Positions 42,818 through 52,106 of a DNA stretch of 64,000 nucleotides are shown here, piece after piece. The first letter of the stretch is position 1, and every line of letters starts with the position of its first letter. The notes under the pieces were generated by a model that was given only the letters and a program-made list of their open reading frames with translations, had not been told where the DNA came from and did no database searches. Where the stretch lies: positions 1 to 64,000 of the forward strand of contig NZ_JAAKDU010000001.1 of the NCBI RefSeq assembly GCF_011038795.1, written 5' to 3'. This DNA is from Streptococcus tangpeifui (GTDB lineage Bacteria; Bacillota; Bacilli; Lactobacillales; Streptococcaceae). Made by a program: the position numbers and the translations under genes.

Positions 42818-44179
42818 GTGAGAGAAGAAAGTAAGATAAGGAAAGGGATAAGTTCTTTGACTTCTAATGATAGATGGTATATGAGTTATGTCAAGAGAAA
42901 TGGGTGGGATCAAAAAATAAATAAGGAATTTCATAAATTATTGAAATACAGGCGTACAGTGCTTAGTTTCTTTGGAATTGATCTTATAGCTGTAATAGTG
43001 ATTAATTTGTGGTCCAGATTATTTGATGAAATTATTTCTTTATACAGTATATTTAAATTTCAATATCAAACTGACTGGATGATAGCTATAATAGTTTTTA
43101 TTTTTGCTATATTAAAATCTTTTTTACTTGTAAGTTACAGTAAGTTAGAAGGTACAACCCATTCTAAGGTATATAGTCTATTTTTAATTATTTTTAATTT
43201 ATTGCCGTTTTTAGTACTTGAAGTAATATTATGTCGAAGCTTAAGAGCGGGTATCGTAGCTTTTATAATAGAGATTATTATTTATCTACTTGCTGACTGG
43301 TTTAGGAAATTTAATTTGTTCCCACATATAATAGCGGACATTGCTACTTTTATAATGTTATCTATAGTGTCATTATATTTTGAGAATTTGAATGACACTT
43401 ATATGACAGCTTTTTCTATAGGAATTATTTTTATACGATACCTTATGATTACTATTTTTAATAGAGAATGGAGACGAACTTGTATTAACTTTAAAGACTT
43501 GCTGTATTATAATGGCCAATTTCATTTTTTCTCTGAAGTTTTTTCAACCTCTTTGTTATCAATCGTAATAACGGTAAGTAGTAAATGGCAGGAGAGTGGT
43601 GTGATTTTATCTTTACTTTTAGGCGGATTTATTTACTATTTGGCAATGCCTTTCAGATTATTTTGCTACACAAAATATGGAGTAAAGTCAAAGGAAATGA
43701 TTCATTGGTCTGTCGGAGGCTTATTGTTGTTTATATACATTGGATTAGTTAATTGGATTGATCCAGATGGTTTTTTATCGTTTTTTCCATTAGTGTTAAC
43801 ATTAATATTTAATAAATTACCTAGACTGGCAGAAGATAAATGGAAAAATTATGAATTAAGAATAAGTGAGGAAGGGAAGAAAATTTTTACGAGGTTCGAA
43901 TTATTTTTTGCTATAGTTATTTTTACTAACTATGTTTTACTAAAAAAGGGTTCTAATTGGTTATCTAAACAAGGTTGGTTTCGAATTCCCGAAAAAATAA
44001 TGCCTCCTCCATTTAATCAAGATTATTCTTTTATCCCTATTTTATCCATTGTTATTGGGGCAATATCTATTGTAGTATTGCTAAAGCTGATTAATTTATT
44101 TATTATACAAAATAATTATTTAGTTGATAAAAAATTAAAAGAAGGGGTTGACCCAACTGATAAAAACGTTAATTCTTGA
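42818..44179 (+). CDS. AT-rich polytopic membrane protein of unknown function
   Basis: 453 residues starting at GTG, with GAGGTG 7 bases before it. About ten hydrophobic helices, a basic cytoplasmic N-terminus (MREESKIRKGISS) and a polar C-terminal tail. Base composition and codon use (many TTA, ATA and AAT codons) are far more AT-rich than the neighbours, a sign of horizontal arrival. No conserved motif is recognised. It stands alone between a terminator and a MerR-type regulator. Confidence 0.7.
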   Translation: MREESKIRKGISSLTSNDRWYMSYVKRNGWDQKINKEFHKLLKYRRTVLSFFGIDLIAVIVINLWSRLFDEIISLYSIFKFQYQTDWMIAIIVFIFAILKSFLLVSYSKLEGTTHSKVYSLFLIIFNLLPFLVLEVILCRSLRAGIVAFIIEIIIYLLADWFRKFNLFPHIIADIATFIMLSIVSLYFENLNDTYMTAFSIGIIFIRYLMITIFNREWRRTCINFKDLLYYNGQFHFFSEVFSTSLLSIVITVSSKWQESGVILSLLLGGFIYYLAMPFRLFCYTKYGVKSKEMIHWSVGGLLLFIYIGLVNWIDPDGFLSFFPLVLTLIFNKLPRLAEDKWKNYELRISEEGKKIFTRFELFFAIVIFTNYVLLKKGSNWLSKQGWFRIPEKIMPPPFNQDYSFIPILSIVIGAISIVVLLKLINLFIIQNNYLVDKKLKEGVDPTDKNVNS

Positions 44180-44229
44180 GAGATTCTCAAAAAAGCAAAA
44201 ACAATATCAAAATTTATAAAAGTCCCCCC

Positions 44230-44260
44230 TTGACCCTCACGTCACGTCATGGTCTATACT
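44230..44260 (+). promoter_or_regulatory. MerR-type promoter before the TipAS regulator
   Basis: TTGACC, exactly 19 bases, TATACT. The spacer is the dyad GACC-N3-ACGT-N-ACGT-N3-GGTC (44232-44254). This is the signature operator of MerR activators and implies autoregulation. Confidence 0.85.
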
Positions 44261-44393
44261 CATAGTTGAGGTGAACAGAGCCTACACTTCTGTGAACATA
44301 GCTAAGTCTTTCTAAGTGTTTGATTACTTTTGTCGGGCTTGTTAAGATCTTGGAGTGTAAGAGCTTAGTATCCTCAGTAGAGAGGAGGTTCCT

Positions 44394-45107
44394 ATGAAGA
44401 CCGTTAAGGAGATGAGTCAGCTGTCGGGTATCAGTGTGCGCACGCTGCATTATTATGATGAGATCGATCTGCTCAAGCCCAGTCAGGTGGCTGAGAATGG
44501 CTATCGCTATTATGATCATGAGGCGATAGAGCGCCTTCAGGAAATCTTGCTGTTTCGGGAGCTGGAATTTCCTCTCAAAACCATTAAGAAGATTGTGGAC
44601 AGTCCGAGTTATGACCGTAAGGTGGCTTTGACCAAGCAGATAGCCCTTTTGGAAGCCAAGAAGGCACACTTGGAAGGCGTTTTGGCGCATGCTCGTCGTC
44701 TGCAAGAAGGAGGAGATAAGATGACATTTACCGCTTATGATAAGTCTCAGCTGCAAGCCCTTGAGACTGAGGCCAAGGAGCGCTGGGGTGACACTCAGGC
44801 TTACCAAACTTTTGAGGCCAAGACGGATAAGGAAGCTTTTGCCCAAGTGACTGATGAGATGTTGACTATCATGGCTGAGTTTGGACGCCTGAAAGATTTG
44901 GATGTCGTTGATGATAAGGTTCAAGCCCAAGTTAAGCTCCTGCAGGATTATATCTCAGAGCATTTCTACCCTTGTAGCCCAGAAATCTTAGCCGGACTTG
45001 GGAAGATGTATGCGACTGATAATCGTTTCAGTCAAACCATTGATCAAGCTGGCGGAGCAGGAACTGCTGATTTTGTTAGCCGTGCTATTGAACGGTATTG
45101 CCTATAG
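44394..45107 (+). CDS. MerR family regulator with TipAS drug-recognition domain
   Basis: 237 residues. Winged HTH (MKTVKEMSQLSGISVRTLHYYDEI, in part) and coiled coil to about residue 105, then a TipAS-like helical domain (about 120-235): LQALETEAKERWGDTQAYQTF, HFYPCSPEILAGLGKMYATD and FVSRAIERYC. In TipAL this domain binds thiopeptide antibiotics, while other members sense varied drugs (family knowledge). GAGGAGG lies just before the ATG. A 19-bp-spacer promoter precedes it at 130 bases, suggesting self-activation. No transporter gene adjoins, so its targets may be distant. An alternative start at Met108 (GGAGGAGATAAG before ATG) could produce the ligand domain alone, as in TipAS. Confidence 0.88.
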   Translation: MKTVKEMSQLSGISVRTLHYYDEIDLLKPSQVAENGYRYYDHEAIERLQEILLFRELEFPLKTIKKIVDSPSYDRKVALTKQIALLEAKKAHLEGVLAHARRLQEGGDKMTFTAYDKSQLQALETEAKERWGDTQAYQTFEAKTDKEAFAQVTDEMLTIMAEFGRLKDLDVVDDKVQAQVKLLQDYISEHFYPCSPEILAGLGKMYATDNRFSQTIDQAGGAGTADFVSRAIERYCL

Positions 45108-45540
45108 TGAGTATATAAAAAAGGAGAGTGGGACAGAAATTAATCATTTCAAGAATTTGATTTCTCTCCGCTCTTTTATTTCTAGGCGTTCGACCTGAAA
45201 CGATCTGCCAGACCGTTTCACTACCACCTCCGCATAGCTCCAAAGATCTGGGAGACCGGAAATATGATGAACAAAGTTCATGATATTAGATAACCTCCAA
45301 CAGTTCCCCAAACTGTTGGAGCTATCACTTGTAGAGTAGTTAAATAGTCCAGTGGACTGTTTAAGGGGGTGCCTGAAAATAAGAATGCGCCCCAAGATAA
45401 GGCTATCCAACCAGCAGTGGTTCATTGGTGCTAAAGCACCTAATGAACTGTGCAGGGGTAAGACTAAGCTGGCACAGCCAACAAGTTTTACTCCCAACCA
45501 CTGTGCCTAGCAAATAAAATTGACCAAATAAATAAGGCTG
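45108..45540. repeat. Modular intergenic repeat, copy 3 (variant A and module B)
   Basis: Starts with GAGAGTGGGAC (45125) and a variant A module containing TCCAACAGTT/AACTGTTGGA (about 45296-45320). Module B (45331-about 45505) follows copy 1 closely: AGTCCAGTGGACTGTTTAAG, GGGGTGC/GCGCCCC, GTAAGAC...GTTTTAC with inner TGGC/GCCA. Module C is replaced by a different hairpin (AGGCTGAGA/TCTCAGCCT, about 45536-45559) ahead of the convergent gene. Confidence 0.8.
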
Positions 45541-45559
45541 AGAACTTTTGTCTCAGCCT
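45536..45559. terminator. Terminator of the glucan-binding protein gene
   Basis: AGGCTGAGA/TCTCAGCCT stem around ACTTTTG, between the repeat and the minus-strand stop. Confidence 0.7.
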
Positions 45560-45578
45560 CTTTTCTTTTTGGTGAGGA

Positions 45579-48527
45579 TTAATGAATTAAAGTAGCTTTC
45601 CCTTTATCGTCAAGTTGGTAGGTATGTCCCTCGTAGTCCAGTGTGCGATTGACCCAAAGTTCACCAGAGTCAGGGTCGAAGTAGTACTGATTGCCATCAA
45701 TGTCGACCAATTCTCCCTTGACTTGGATACCAGTGCTTTCTGTAAATTGCAGGCGCTTATATTCGTCACCGACACCCTTATCAATATGACCAAGACTGAA
45801 GTAGTAGGTTTTGCCATCAATTACCTGCCAGCCGGTCAGGACTTTTCCATTGGCATCTAGATAGCGCCACTCATTTCTATCTGGGTATGCTTGATACCAA
45901 CCGCTTGGCTTGAGTTCTCCGCTGTCTTTATCAAAACCATAGACATCCTGATCAACGCCGTGAACTCCGTTTGCACGTGTGTATGACGGCTGATAGATAT
46001 CTGCATTTTCGGGTTCTACGGTATAGTAGGTTTTGCCATCTTTTTCATACCAACCTTGTTGCAGTTTACCATCAGCACCAAAGTAGCCAACCTGATTATT
46101 ATAAGATGGATTATAGCCAAATGATGCGAGGCCATACTGCACTAAGGTGTCTGTGACTACTTGGTCATTCTTGATATAGTAAAGATCATCTTCTACATAG
46201 ATAGGGCGTGGATAATTGCTGGAAACAGATTGACCGCCATCTCCAAAGTAATAGCGTTTGCCATCGATAGTTTGGAAACCTTTAACCCCATAGCCATCTT
46301 TGCCAAAGTAATAGGTGCTGTAGTAGCGACTACCCTGGAAACCGTAGAGAGCGTGGTCTTCGTCCAAAATAATTTTATTTTTTACCATTTCCCCTGTTTC
46401 TTTATCGAAATAATAATTTTTATGATCGATAACGATTAAGCCCTTGGCATAGTTGCCATCTTCTAGTTGATAATAAGTTTTGCCATCTTCCTTGGTAATA
46501 AAACCGTAGTTTTCCTGGGCTTTGCCATCCTGTCCTAGGGTGTAATCTTTTCCATCAACAGTTACTGTTTCTATCTTCGGATATCCCAGAGGCTCTGAAG
46601 GATTATTGTTTTTATCAATAGTTACTGTTTTATTTTTTACCAGCTCACCAGTATTTGGGTCAAAGTAATATTTGGCACCATCGATGATCAGCATTTGCCC
46701 CTTAATCTGTCCAAATCTAGTCCGATGATCATAATAGTATGTTGTGTCTTCTGGTTTAGCGAAGTAGTAGGTTTTACCATCAATGGTTTTCCAGCCTTCA
46801 GCCAATTGTCCATCTTCGTTAGCATAGTAATAGCCCTGATAGTCTTCGGTATTCACTTGAATAAAGGCATTTTTTACAGGACGGCCATTGCTGTCAAGAT
46901 AGTAGTAGCCGGCAGCACTGCCGTCTAAGCCTTGTTCTTGCTGGTGATAGACGGTATTTTTATATTGACCGCCGTACTTTTTATCAAAGTGATAGAGCAC
47001 TCCGTCGATAAGCTGATCGCCTTTGACGGCTTTGCCATCTTCTCCAATATAGAGCCAGCCTGTTTGATGGGCACTTCGCTTGATATTAGTTGGATAGTCT
47101 CTATCATAGACAAAGCGGTTGCTGACAGTATTGCCGTTTTCATCATAATAGATAATATCAGACTGGCCTTTGGTGAAGGTTCTGCTGACTTGGTCACGGT
47201 ACTGAGCTGTTCTGGCTGCTTCTCCTTCTAGGATAATACCTGTATCTTTATCTGTGACGATAGCTTTTCCATACTTATCATAACCGATTCCTTTAAGCTG
47301 ACGGCCGTCTTGTTTAAAGTAGTAATTCAGACCATCAATCGTCTGATAACCATAAACTAATCGTCCGTTTTCGTCAGCATAGTAGTAAACGAGTTGTCCT
47401 GAGTCTTCATCAATGTGAGGGACAAATTGCTTCTTAAAGAGTGTACCGTCTTGGCTGTCGAAGTAGTAACGGGAACTCTGAACTTTTTTGAGTCCACCTG
47501 TGCGGTTTACATTACCGTTTTCATCAAAATAGTAAGTCTTCCCGTCAATGTCCGCAAAGCCATCTGTTACTTGGTAGCCCTTATTGAAATAAACTTGTTT
47601 GTTATCGATGGTCTGCCAGCCAGAGAAACCCTTGCTGTCGGCAATACTGAAATCATCGTTGAAATAATAGGTCTTCCCATTAACTTCGTGTAAACCAGTG
47701 ACATCTAGTCGACTACCGTCTTCAGCAAAGTAATAGGTCTTAGAACCAGGGGTAACCCCAATTTTGTCAGTAATGACTTGTCCGCTGTCCTTATCAAGAT
47801 AATAGGTTTTGCCATTGTTCTCAGCAATGTTGCCTCTAACTTGGTTGCCATCTTGGTTGAAGTAAAACTTTTTGCCATCGATGGTCTGCCAACCAGTCAC
47901 CTTTTGTTTATTGGCGTCAAGGAAGTACCACTGGCCGTTTTCTTCGTTAAATGAATTAGCCGCTTGGCTGTTGTTTGGTGCTTGGATAGTTAATTCAGCA
48001 GGCTGAGCCGGAGTTGCTGGTTGTTCTGCCTGATTGTTGGCTGGTGCCTCTTGTTTTTCAGCTGCTTTGCCATTTTGAGCAGCCGCTTGATTGGCAACTT
48101 GTCCCTCTTGTTTCTCAGCTGCTTGGCCATTTTGGGCATCGGCTTGTTTATTATTAGCTTGGATATCTTGATTATCAGTTGCCTTGTCGTTTTGTTCAGC
48201 GGCTTGCTTAACTTCTCCAGGCTGACCTTGGTCACCGCCCGTTTCGTCTTGGTTTGGAGCCACCTCAGGTGTGTCTTGAGCTTGTTTTTGTTCGGCTACT
48301 GGAGTTTCTTGCTGCACAACAGGTGCCTGTTCTGCTTTTTGATCACCAGCCTGATTGGCTGGGGTATCTTGCTGAGCAGCTGCCTGTTCTTGAGGAGCTG
48401 GTGCCACTTGGTCAGCGCTGGCTTGACTGCCCGCTGCAAAAAGTGCTGTAGCAGCTGTTGCGGTTACCGCGATAGTCACCCAGTGTTTTTTGACTTTATG
48501 CAGTTTGAAGCGTGTTTGTTTTTCCAT
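45579..48527 (-). CDS. Glucan-binding cell-surface repeat protein without a glucosyltransferase domain
   Basis: 982 residues from the ATG at 48527. A GTG five codons upstream lies in the ribosome site GTGAGGG. Signal peptide of KxYKxGKxW type (RFKLHKVKKHWVTIAVTAT, cut near ASADQ). Residues about 45-185 are an Ala/Gln/Glu/Asn-rich low-complexity region. From about 190 to the end run twenty or more degenerate glucan-binding (choline-binding-like) repeats of the form GWQTIDGKTYYFDxDG. No catalytic barrel and no LPXTG. Related proteins of mutans streptococci are GbpA and the dextranase inhibitor Dei. Which one this equals cannot be decided here. Likely role: binding sucrose-derived dextran in biofilm. 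Confidence 0.88.
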   Translation of the reverse strand: MEKQTRFKLHKVKKHWVTIAVTATAATALFAAGSQASADQVAPAPQEQAAAQQDTPANQAGDQKAEQAPVVQQETPVAEQKQAQDTPEVAPNQDETGGDQGQPGEVKQAAEQNDKATDNQDIQANNKQADAQNGQAAEKQEGQVANQAAAQNGKAAEKQEAPANNQAEQPATPAQPAELTIQAPNNSQAANSFNEENGQWYFLDANKQKVTGWQTIDGKKFYFNQDGNQVRGNIAENNGKTYYLDKDSGQVITDKIGVTPGSKTYYFAEDGSRLDVTGLHEVNGKTYYFNDDFSIADSKGFSGWQTIDNKQVYFNKGYQVTDGFADIDGKTYYFDENGNVNRTGGLKKVQSSRYYFDSQDGTLFKKQFVPHIDEDSGQLVYYYADENGRLVYGYQTIDGLNYYFKQDGRQLKGIGYDKYGKAIVTDKDTGIILEGEAARTAQYRDQVSRTFTKGQSDIIYYDENGNTVSNRFVYDRDYPTNIKRSAHQTGWLYIGEDGKAVKGDQLIDGVLYHFDKKYGGQYKNTVYHQQEQGLDGSAAGYYYLDSNGRPVKNAFIQVNTEDYQGYYYANEDGQLAEGWKTIDGKTYYFAKPEDTTYYYDHRTRFGQIKGQMLIIDGAKYYFDPNTGELVKNKTVTIDKNNNPSEPLGYPKIETVTVDGKDYTLGQDGKAQENYGFITKEDGKTYYQLEDGNYAKGLIVIDHKNYYFDKETGEMVKNKIILDEDHALYGFQGSRYYSTYYFGKDGYGVKGFQTIDGKRYYFGDGGQSVSSNYPRPIYVEDDLYYIKNDQVVTDTLVQYGLASFGYNPSYNNQVGYFGADGKLQQGWYEKDGKTYYTVEPENADIYQPSYTRANGVHGVDQDVYGFDKDSGELKPSGWYQAYPDRNEWRYLDANGKVLTGWQVIDGKTYYFSLGHIDKGVGDEYKRLQFTESTGIQVKGELVDIDGNQYYFDPDSGELWVNRTLDYEGHTYQLDDKGKATLIH

Positions 48528-48562
48528 AGAAAATACCCTCACTTTAAAATAATTTTTAGATT

Positions 48563-48571
48563 ATTCTAGCA
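48563..48571 (-). promoter_or_regulatory. Extended -10 of the glucan-binding protein gene
   Basis: On the minus strand reads TGC-TAGAAT, 36 bases before the start codon. -35 not clear. Confidence 0.45.
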
Positions 48572-48728
48572 TTTTTTGGAATCGATTTCCTGAAAAATTT
48601 TAAAATGATAAAGAATTGTAAATTGTAGATATTATTAAAATATAAAATGACATATTTATAAATAACTTTCTTGTGGCTATTTAAGGTATTAGTGCAATTA
48701 TTCTTAATTTGATGGAATTGATAAAAAA

Positions 48729-48745
48729 GGTCAAAAAAAGTCAGA
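48729..48745 (+). promoter_or_regulatory. CtsR box 1
   Basis: GGTCAAAAAAAGTCAGA fits the CtsR heptad pair (GGTCAAA-NNN-GTCA). Confidence 0.7.
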
Positions 48746-48752
48746 AAAACTA

Positions 48753-48781
48753 TTGACCTTTACTGACCAAAGTGGTATATT
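48753..48781 (+). promoter_or_regulatory. clpL promoter overlapped by CtsR box 2
   Basis: TTGACC-N17-TATATT. The -35 is part of TTGACCTTTACTGACC (48753-48768), an inverted-orientation CtsR box, so heat-shock derepression is predicted. Confidence 0.8.
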
Positions 48782-48817
48782 AGTATCACAGGGTTAGGAG
48801 ATGAGAGGAGAGCCCTG

Positions 48818-48937
48818 ATGAAGAAGCTGGCAGCTAAAAAATTAGATTTGGCTTTTTATTTTTTATATAAAGGTCAGAACAGTGCTTTACTCGTAGAGCT
48901 AGCTGTTCTGAAAAATTTTTCAGCTAAAGGTCAGTAA
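48818..48937 (+). CDS. 39-residue ORF in the clpL leader
   Basis: MKKLAAKKLDLAFYFLYKG... ending FSAKGQ. AGGAG stands 9-10 bases before the ATG, downstream of the CtsR-controlled promoter. It is basic at the start with a mildly amphipathic middle. Inside it is the hairpin CAGAACAG/CTGTTCTG followed by AAAAATTTTT (48875-48920), which could end transcription when the ORF is not translated. Its stop overlaps CtsR box 3. It may be a stress peptide or an attenuating leader peptide. Confidence 0.6.
   Translation: MKKLAAKKLDLAFYFLYKGQNSALLVELAVLKNFSAKGQ
48875..48920 (+). terminator. Hairpin inside the clpL leader ORF (possible attenuator)
   Basis: CAGAACAG (48875-48882) pairs with CTGTTCTG (48903-48910). 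It is followed by AAAAATTTTT, which gives the U tract. Confidence 0.45.
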
Positions 48938-48945
48938 TGGTCAAA
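48929..48945 (+). promoter_or_regulatory. CtsR box 3, next to the clpL start
   Basis: GGTCAGTAATGGTCAAA, a CtsR pair located 33 bases before the clpL ATG and over the stop of the 39-residue ORF. Confidence 0.6.
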
Positions 48946-48977
48946 AATTTAAATAGAAAAGTAGAAGAGGTAAAGCT

Positions 48978-51080
48978 ATGAACAACAATTTTGGATTTAA
49001 TAATATGGATGATATTTTCAATCAACTGATGGGGAATATGGGTGGTTTCAATTCGGAAACTCGCCGATATCGTATCAATGGCCGGGAAGTCACTCCTGAA
49101 GAATTTAACTATTACCGTCAAACCGGTCACCTGCCTAATCAAGAAGCGGTGCAAGAAGAATCTGCTCAAGCTGGCAAAGGTCAGCTCAAACAGGATGGTA
49201 TTTTGGCTAAATTGGGCCGTAACTTGACTGAGGAAGCTCGTCAGGGTAAGCTGGATCCTGTAATCGGGCGGAATCAAGAAATTCAGGATACGGCTGAAAT
49301 CTTGGCTCGCCGGACTAAGAATAATCCCGTTTTGGTGGGGGATGCCGGTGTTGGTAAGACTGCGGTTGTCGAAGGCTTGGCTCAAGCCATTGTCGCTGGG
49401 GATGTTCCAGCGTCAATCAAGAATAAGGAAATCATCTCTATCGATATTTCTGGTTTGGAAGCTGGTACCCAATATCGGGGGGCCTTTGAAGAAAATATCC
49501 AAAAACTGATAGATGAGGTCAAGACTGCTGGAAATATTATTCTCTTCTTTGATGAAATTCATCAAATCCTCGGAGCTGGTAGTACTGGTGATGGTCAAGG
49601 TTCAAAGGGTTTGGCTGATATTATCAAACCTGCCCTCTCTCGTGGTGAGCTGACGGTTATTGGGGCAACAACCCAAGATGAATACCGCAACACCATTTTG
49701 AAGAATGCGGCTTTGGCTCGCCGTTTCAATGAGGTCAAGGTTAATGCTCCTTCGGCAGAAGACACTTTTGCTATTCTGAGAGGCATTAGACCTCTCTATG
49801 AACAACACCACAATGTGGAATTACCAGATAAGGTCTTGAAGGCTGCGGTAGATTACTCTATTCAATATATGCCACAAAGGGCCCTGCCTGATAAAGCTAT
49901 TGATTTGATTGATGTCACTGCAGCTCACTTGGCAGCTCAACATCCAGCGACCGATGTTAAAACCCTAGAAGCTGATATAGCTAAGGCGCGTGATCGTCAG
50001 CAAGCCGCGGCTGATAAGGAAGATTATGAAGCAGCTTTGGCTGAAAAGGTTAAGATTGATGAGTTGCAAAAACAAATCGATAACCACACTGAAAATCAAA
50101 AGGTTGTGGCGACTATTAATGATGTTGCTCAAGCTGTTGAGCGTATGACCGGTATTCCTGTTTCGCAAATGGGTGCTTCTGATATTGAACGCCTGAAAGA
50201 AATGGGCAGCCGCCTTAAAGGTAAAGTCATCGGCCAAGATGAAGCTGTACAGGCTGTTAGCAAGGCCATTCGCCGAAACCGTGCGGGCTTTGACGAAGGA
50301 AATCGTCCAATCGGTAGCTTCCTTTTTGTCGGACCTACTGGTGTCGGTAAGACTGAGTTGGCTAAGCAATTGGCTTTGGATATGTTTGGCACCAAGGATG
50401 CGGTTATCCGTCTGGATATGTCAGAGTACAGCGATCGCACTGCCGTTTCTAAGCTGATTGGAACAACTGCCGGCTATGTAGGCTACGATGATAATGCCAA
50501 TACCTTGACCGAACGGGTCCGCCGCAATCCTTACTCCATTATCCTCCTAGATGAAATCGAAAAGGCTGATCCACAAGTTATTACTCTGCTCTTGCAAGTA
50601 TTGGATGATGGCCGTCTGACTGACGGTCAAGGTAACACCGTCAACTTCAAGAATACTGTGATTATCGCAACCTCTAATGCTGGTTATAGCTTTGGGGCTG
50701 CCTCAGAAGAGGATGGTAAAGAACTCAGTCTGCGCGATAAATTGGCCCCATTCTTCCGTCCAGAATTTCTCAACCGTTTCAACGGTGTCATTGAGTTCTC
50801 TCACCTCTCGAAAGAAGATTTGAAAGAAATCGTTGATCTTATGCTGGATGAAGTTAACCACACTCTGGCTAAAAAGAATATCACATTGGAAGTGAGCGAA
50901 GCAGCCAAGGCCTACCTAATTGAGGAAGGTTACGATGAAGCCATGGGGGCTCGGCCTCTGCGTCGGGTTATTGAAGGCCAAATTCGTGATAAGGTAACAG
51001 ATTTCTACCTTGATCATCTTGATGTTAAAGCACTTAAGGCCGATATGGTAGATGGACAGTTGGTCATTTCTAAAGCCTAG
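48978..51080 (+). CDS. clpL: ATP-dependent Clp ATPase ClpL
   Basis: 700 residues, an HSP100 disaggregase/chaperone of Gram-positive cocci. A short Asn/Gly-rich N-terminus ([17 protein letters not shown]) replaces the ClpC-type N domain. AAA-1 has Walker A GDAGVGKT (about 121-128), a compact middle coiled coil lies around [20 protein letters not shown], and AAA-2 has Walker A GPTGVGKT (about 452-459) and the D2-small domain. There is no ClpP-binding tripeptide loop that I can see, consistent with a chaperone. Ribosome site GAAGAGG. Three CtsR boxes upstream indicate heat-shock control. Confidence 0.96.
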   Translation: MNNNFGFNNMDDIFNQLMGNMGGFNSETRRYRINGREVTPEEFNYYRQTGHLPNQEAVQEESAQAGKGQLKQDGILAKLGRNLTEEARQGKLDPVIGRNQEIQDTAEILARRTKNNPVLVGDAGVGKTAVVEGLAQAIVAGDVPASIKNKEIISIDISGLEAGTQYRGAFEENIQKLIDEVKTAGNIILFFDEIHQILGAGSTGDGQGSKGLADIIKPALSRGELTVIGATTQDEYRNTILKNAALARRFNEVKVNAPSAEDTFAILRGIRPLYEQHHNVELPDKVLKAAVDYSIQYMPQRALPDKAIDLIDVTAAHLAAQHPATDVKTLEADIAKARDRQQAAADKEDYEAALAEKVKIDELQKQIDNHTENQKVVATINDVAQAVERMTGIPVSQMGASDIERLKEMGSRLKGKVIGQDEAVQAVSKAIRRNRAGFDEGNRPIGSFLFVGPTGVGKTELAKQLALDMFGTKDAVIRLDMSEYSDRTAVSKLIGTTAGYVGYDDNANTLTERVRRNPYSIILLDEIEKADPQVITLLLQVLDDGRLTDGQGNTVNFKNTVIIATSNAGYSFGAASEEDGKELSLRDKLAPFFRPEFLNRFNGVIEFSHLSKEDLKEIVDLMLDEVNHTLAKKNITLEVSEAAKAYLIEEGYDEAMGARPLRRVIEGQIRDKVTDFYLDHLDVKALKADMVDGQLVISKA

Positions 51081-51207
51081 GTTTTTGGAGCTGATAAATT
51101 CGTTTATGAAGACTCTCGCCTCCATGAGGTGGGGGTCTTTTAGCAACTTAAAAAACGGACAGGCTATCTGAGGCGTGCTATAATGAAAAAAGAAAGTGAG
51201 GCAAACT

Positions 51208-52038
51208 ATGACGGTTATTGCTTTAACAGGGGTGACAGGCCATCTAGGCGGTCTGGTTGCTCAAGCACTAGACGGAAAAAAGATGGATTTGCGTTATTTA
51301 GCCAGACGCCCAGAGCGGGCTCCCAAGGTTGCTGGTGTTCCTGTTTTTCAATCGGCCTACGATCGGTCTCAAGAAACATTAGAAGCCCTGACTGGTGTGG
51401 ATGTTCTCCTCATGGTCTCGGCTAGTGAAAGTGTGGATAGATTGGAGGAGCATAAGGCTTTTATTGACAGTGCCAAAAAGGCTGGAGTCAAGCAGATTGT
51501 CTATACCTCTTTTTATGGTGCTGAGCCTGATGCGACTTTTACGCTCAGCCGCACCCATGCAGGGACAGAAAATTATATCAAAGAGCAGGGCTTTACCTAT
51601 ACCTTTGTTCGTGATAATTTTTACTTGGATTTCTTTGTTGAATTGGGTCGAGCCTATGGTCAAATTAAGGGCCCTGCTGGAGATGGCAAAGTTTCAGCGG
51701 TGGCCCGTCAAGATGTTGCTCAGGTCTTGGCCAAGATTTTAGAAAATCCAAGTAAATGGGCCAACCAAACTTTGAATATGACAGGGCCTGAAGAGCTGAC
51801 AATGGGCGAGATAGCTCGGATTCTCAGCCAAAGTCTGGGGAAAACGGTCACTTATGTCCCAGAGACGGTCGAAGAAGCCTACGAATCCCGCAAGGCTTGG
51901 TCAGCAGAGGATTGGGAGTATGACGCTTGGGTGTCCACTTATACGGCCATTGCCAAAGGAGAACAGGCTGGGCTTTCAAATGACATCGAGCGCGTCTTGG
52001 GACGCAACCCCATCGGTCTAGCAGAACTAACCAAGTGA
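51208..52038 (+). CDS. NAD(P)-binding NmrA/QorB-like oxidoreductase
   Basis: 276 residues from the ATG at 51208, with AGTGAGG 6 bases before it. A GTG four codons earlier lies on that site. A Rossmann start VIALTGVTGHLGGLVAQAL (GxxGxxG) binds NADPH. YTSFYGAEPDATFTLSRTH and YTFVRDNFYLDF are typical of the atypical SDR group of quinone oxidoreductase 2/NmrA-like proteins. The usual YxxxK site is absent, as in that family. Substrate unknown. It is convergent with the activase gene. Confidence 0.85.
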   Translation: MTVIALTGVTGHLGGLVAQALDGKKMDLRYLARRPERAPKVAGVPVFQSAYDRSQETLEALTGVDVLLMVSASESVDRLEEHKAFIDSAKKAGVKQIVYTSFYGAEPDATFTLSRTHAGTENYIKEQGFTYTFVRDNFYLDFFVELGRAYGQIKGPAGDGKVSAVARQDVAQVLAKILENPSKWANQTLNMTGPEELTMGEIARILSQSLGKTVTYVPETVEEAYESRKAWSAEDWEYDAWVSTYTAIAKGEQAGLSNDIERVLGRNPIGLAELTK

Positions 52039-52066
52039 GAGCACTGAGCCTTAGGCAAGATAAATG

Positions 52067-52096
52067 AAAAAACGTTGGAATATTCCAGCGTTTTTT
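52067..52096. terminator. Bidirectional terminator between the NmrA-like and activase genes
   Basis: AAAACGTTGGAA/TTCCAGCGTTTT around TA, with A and T runs on either side. Confidence 0.85.
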
Positions 52097-52106
52097 GCTC
52101 TGCATT

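Noticed and set aside
46161..48569. Plus-strand frames opposite the glucan-binding protein gene
   Set aside because: They follow the complementary codon pattern of the repeats and lack translation signals.
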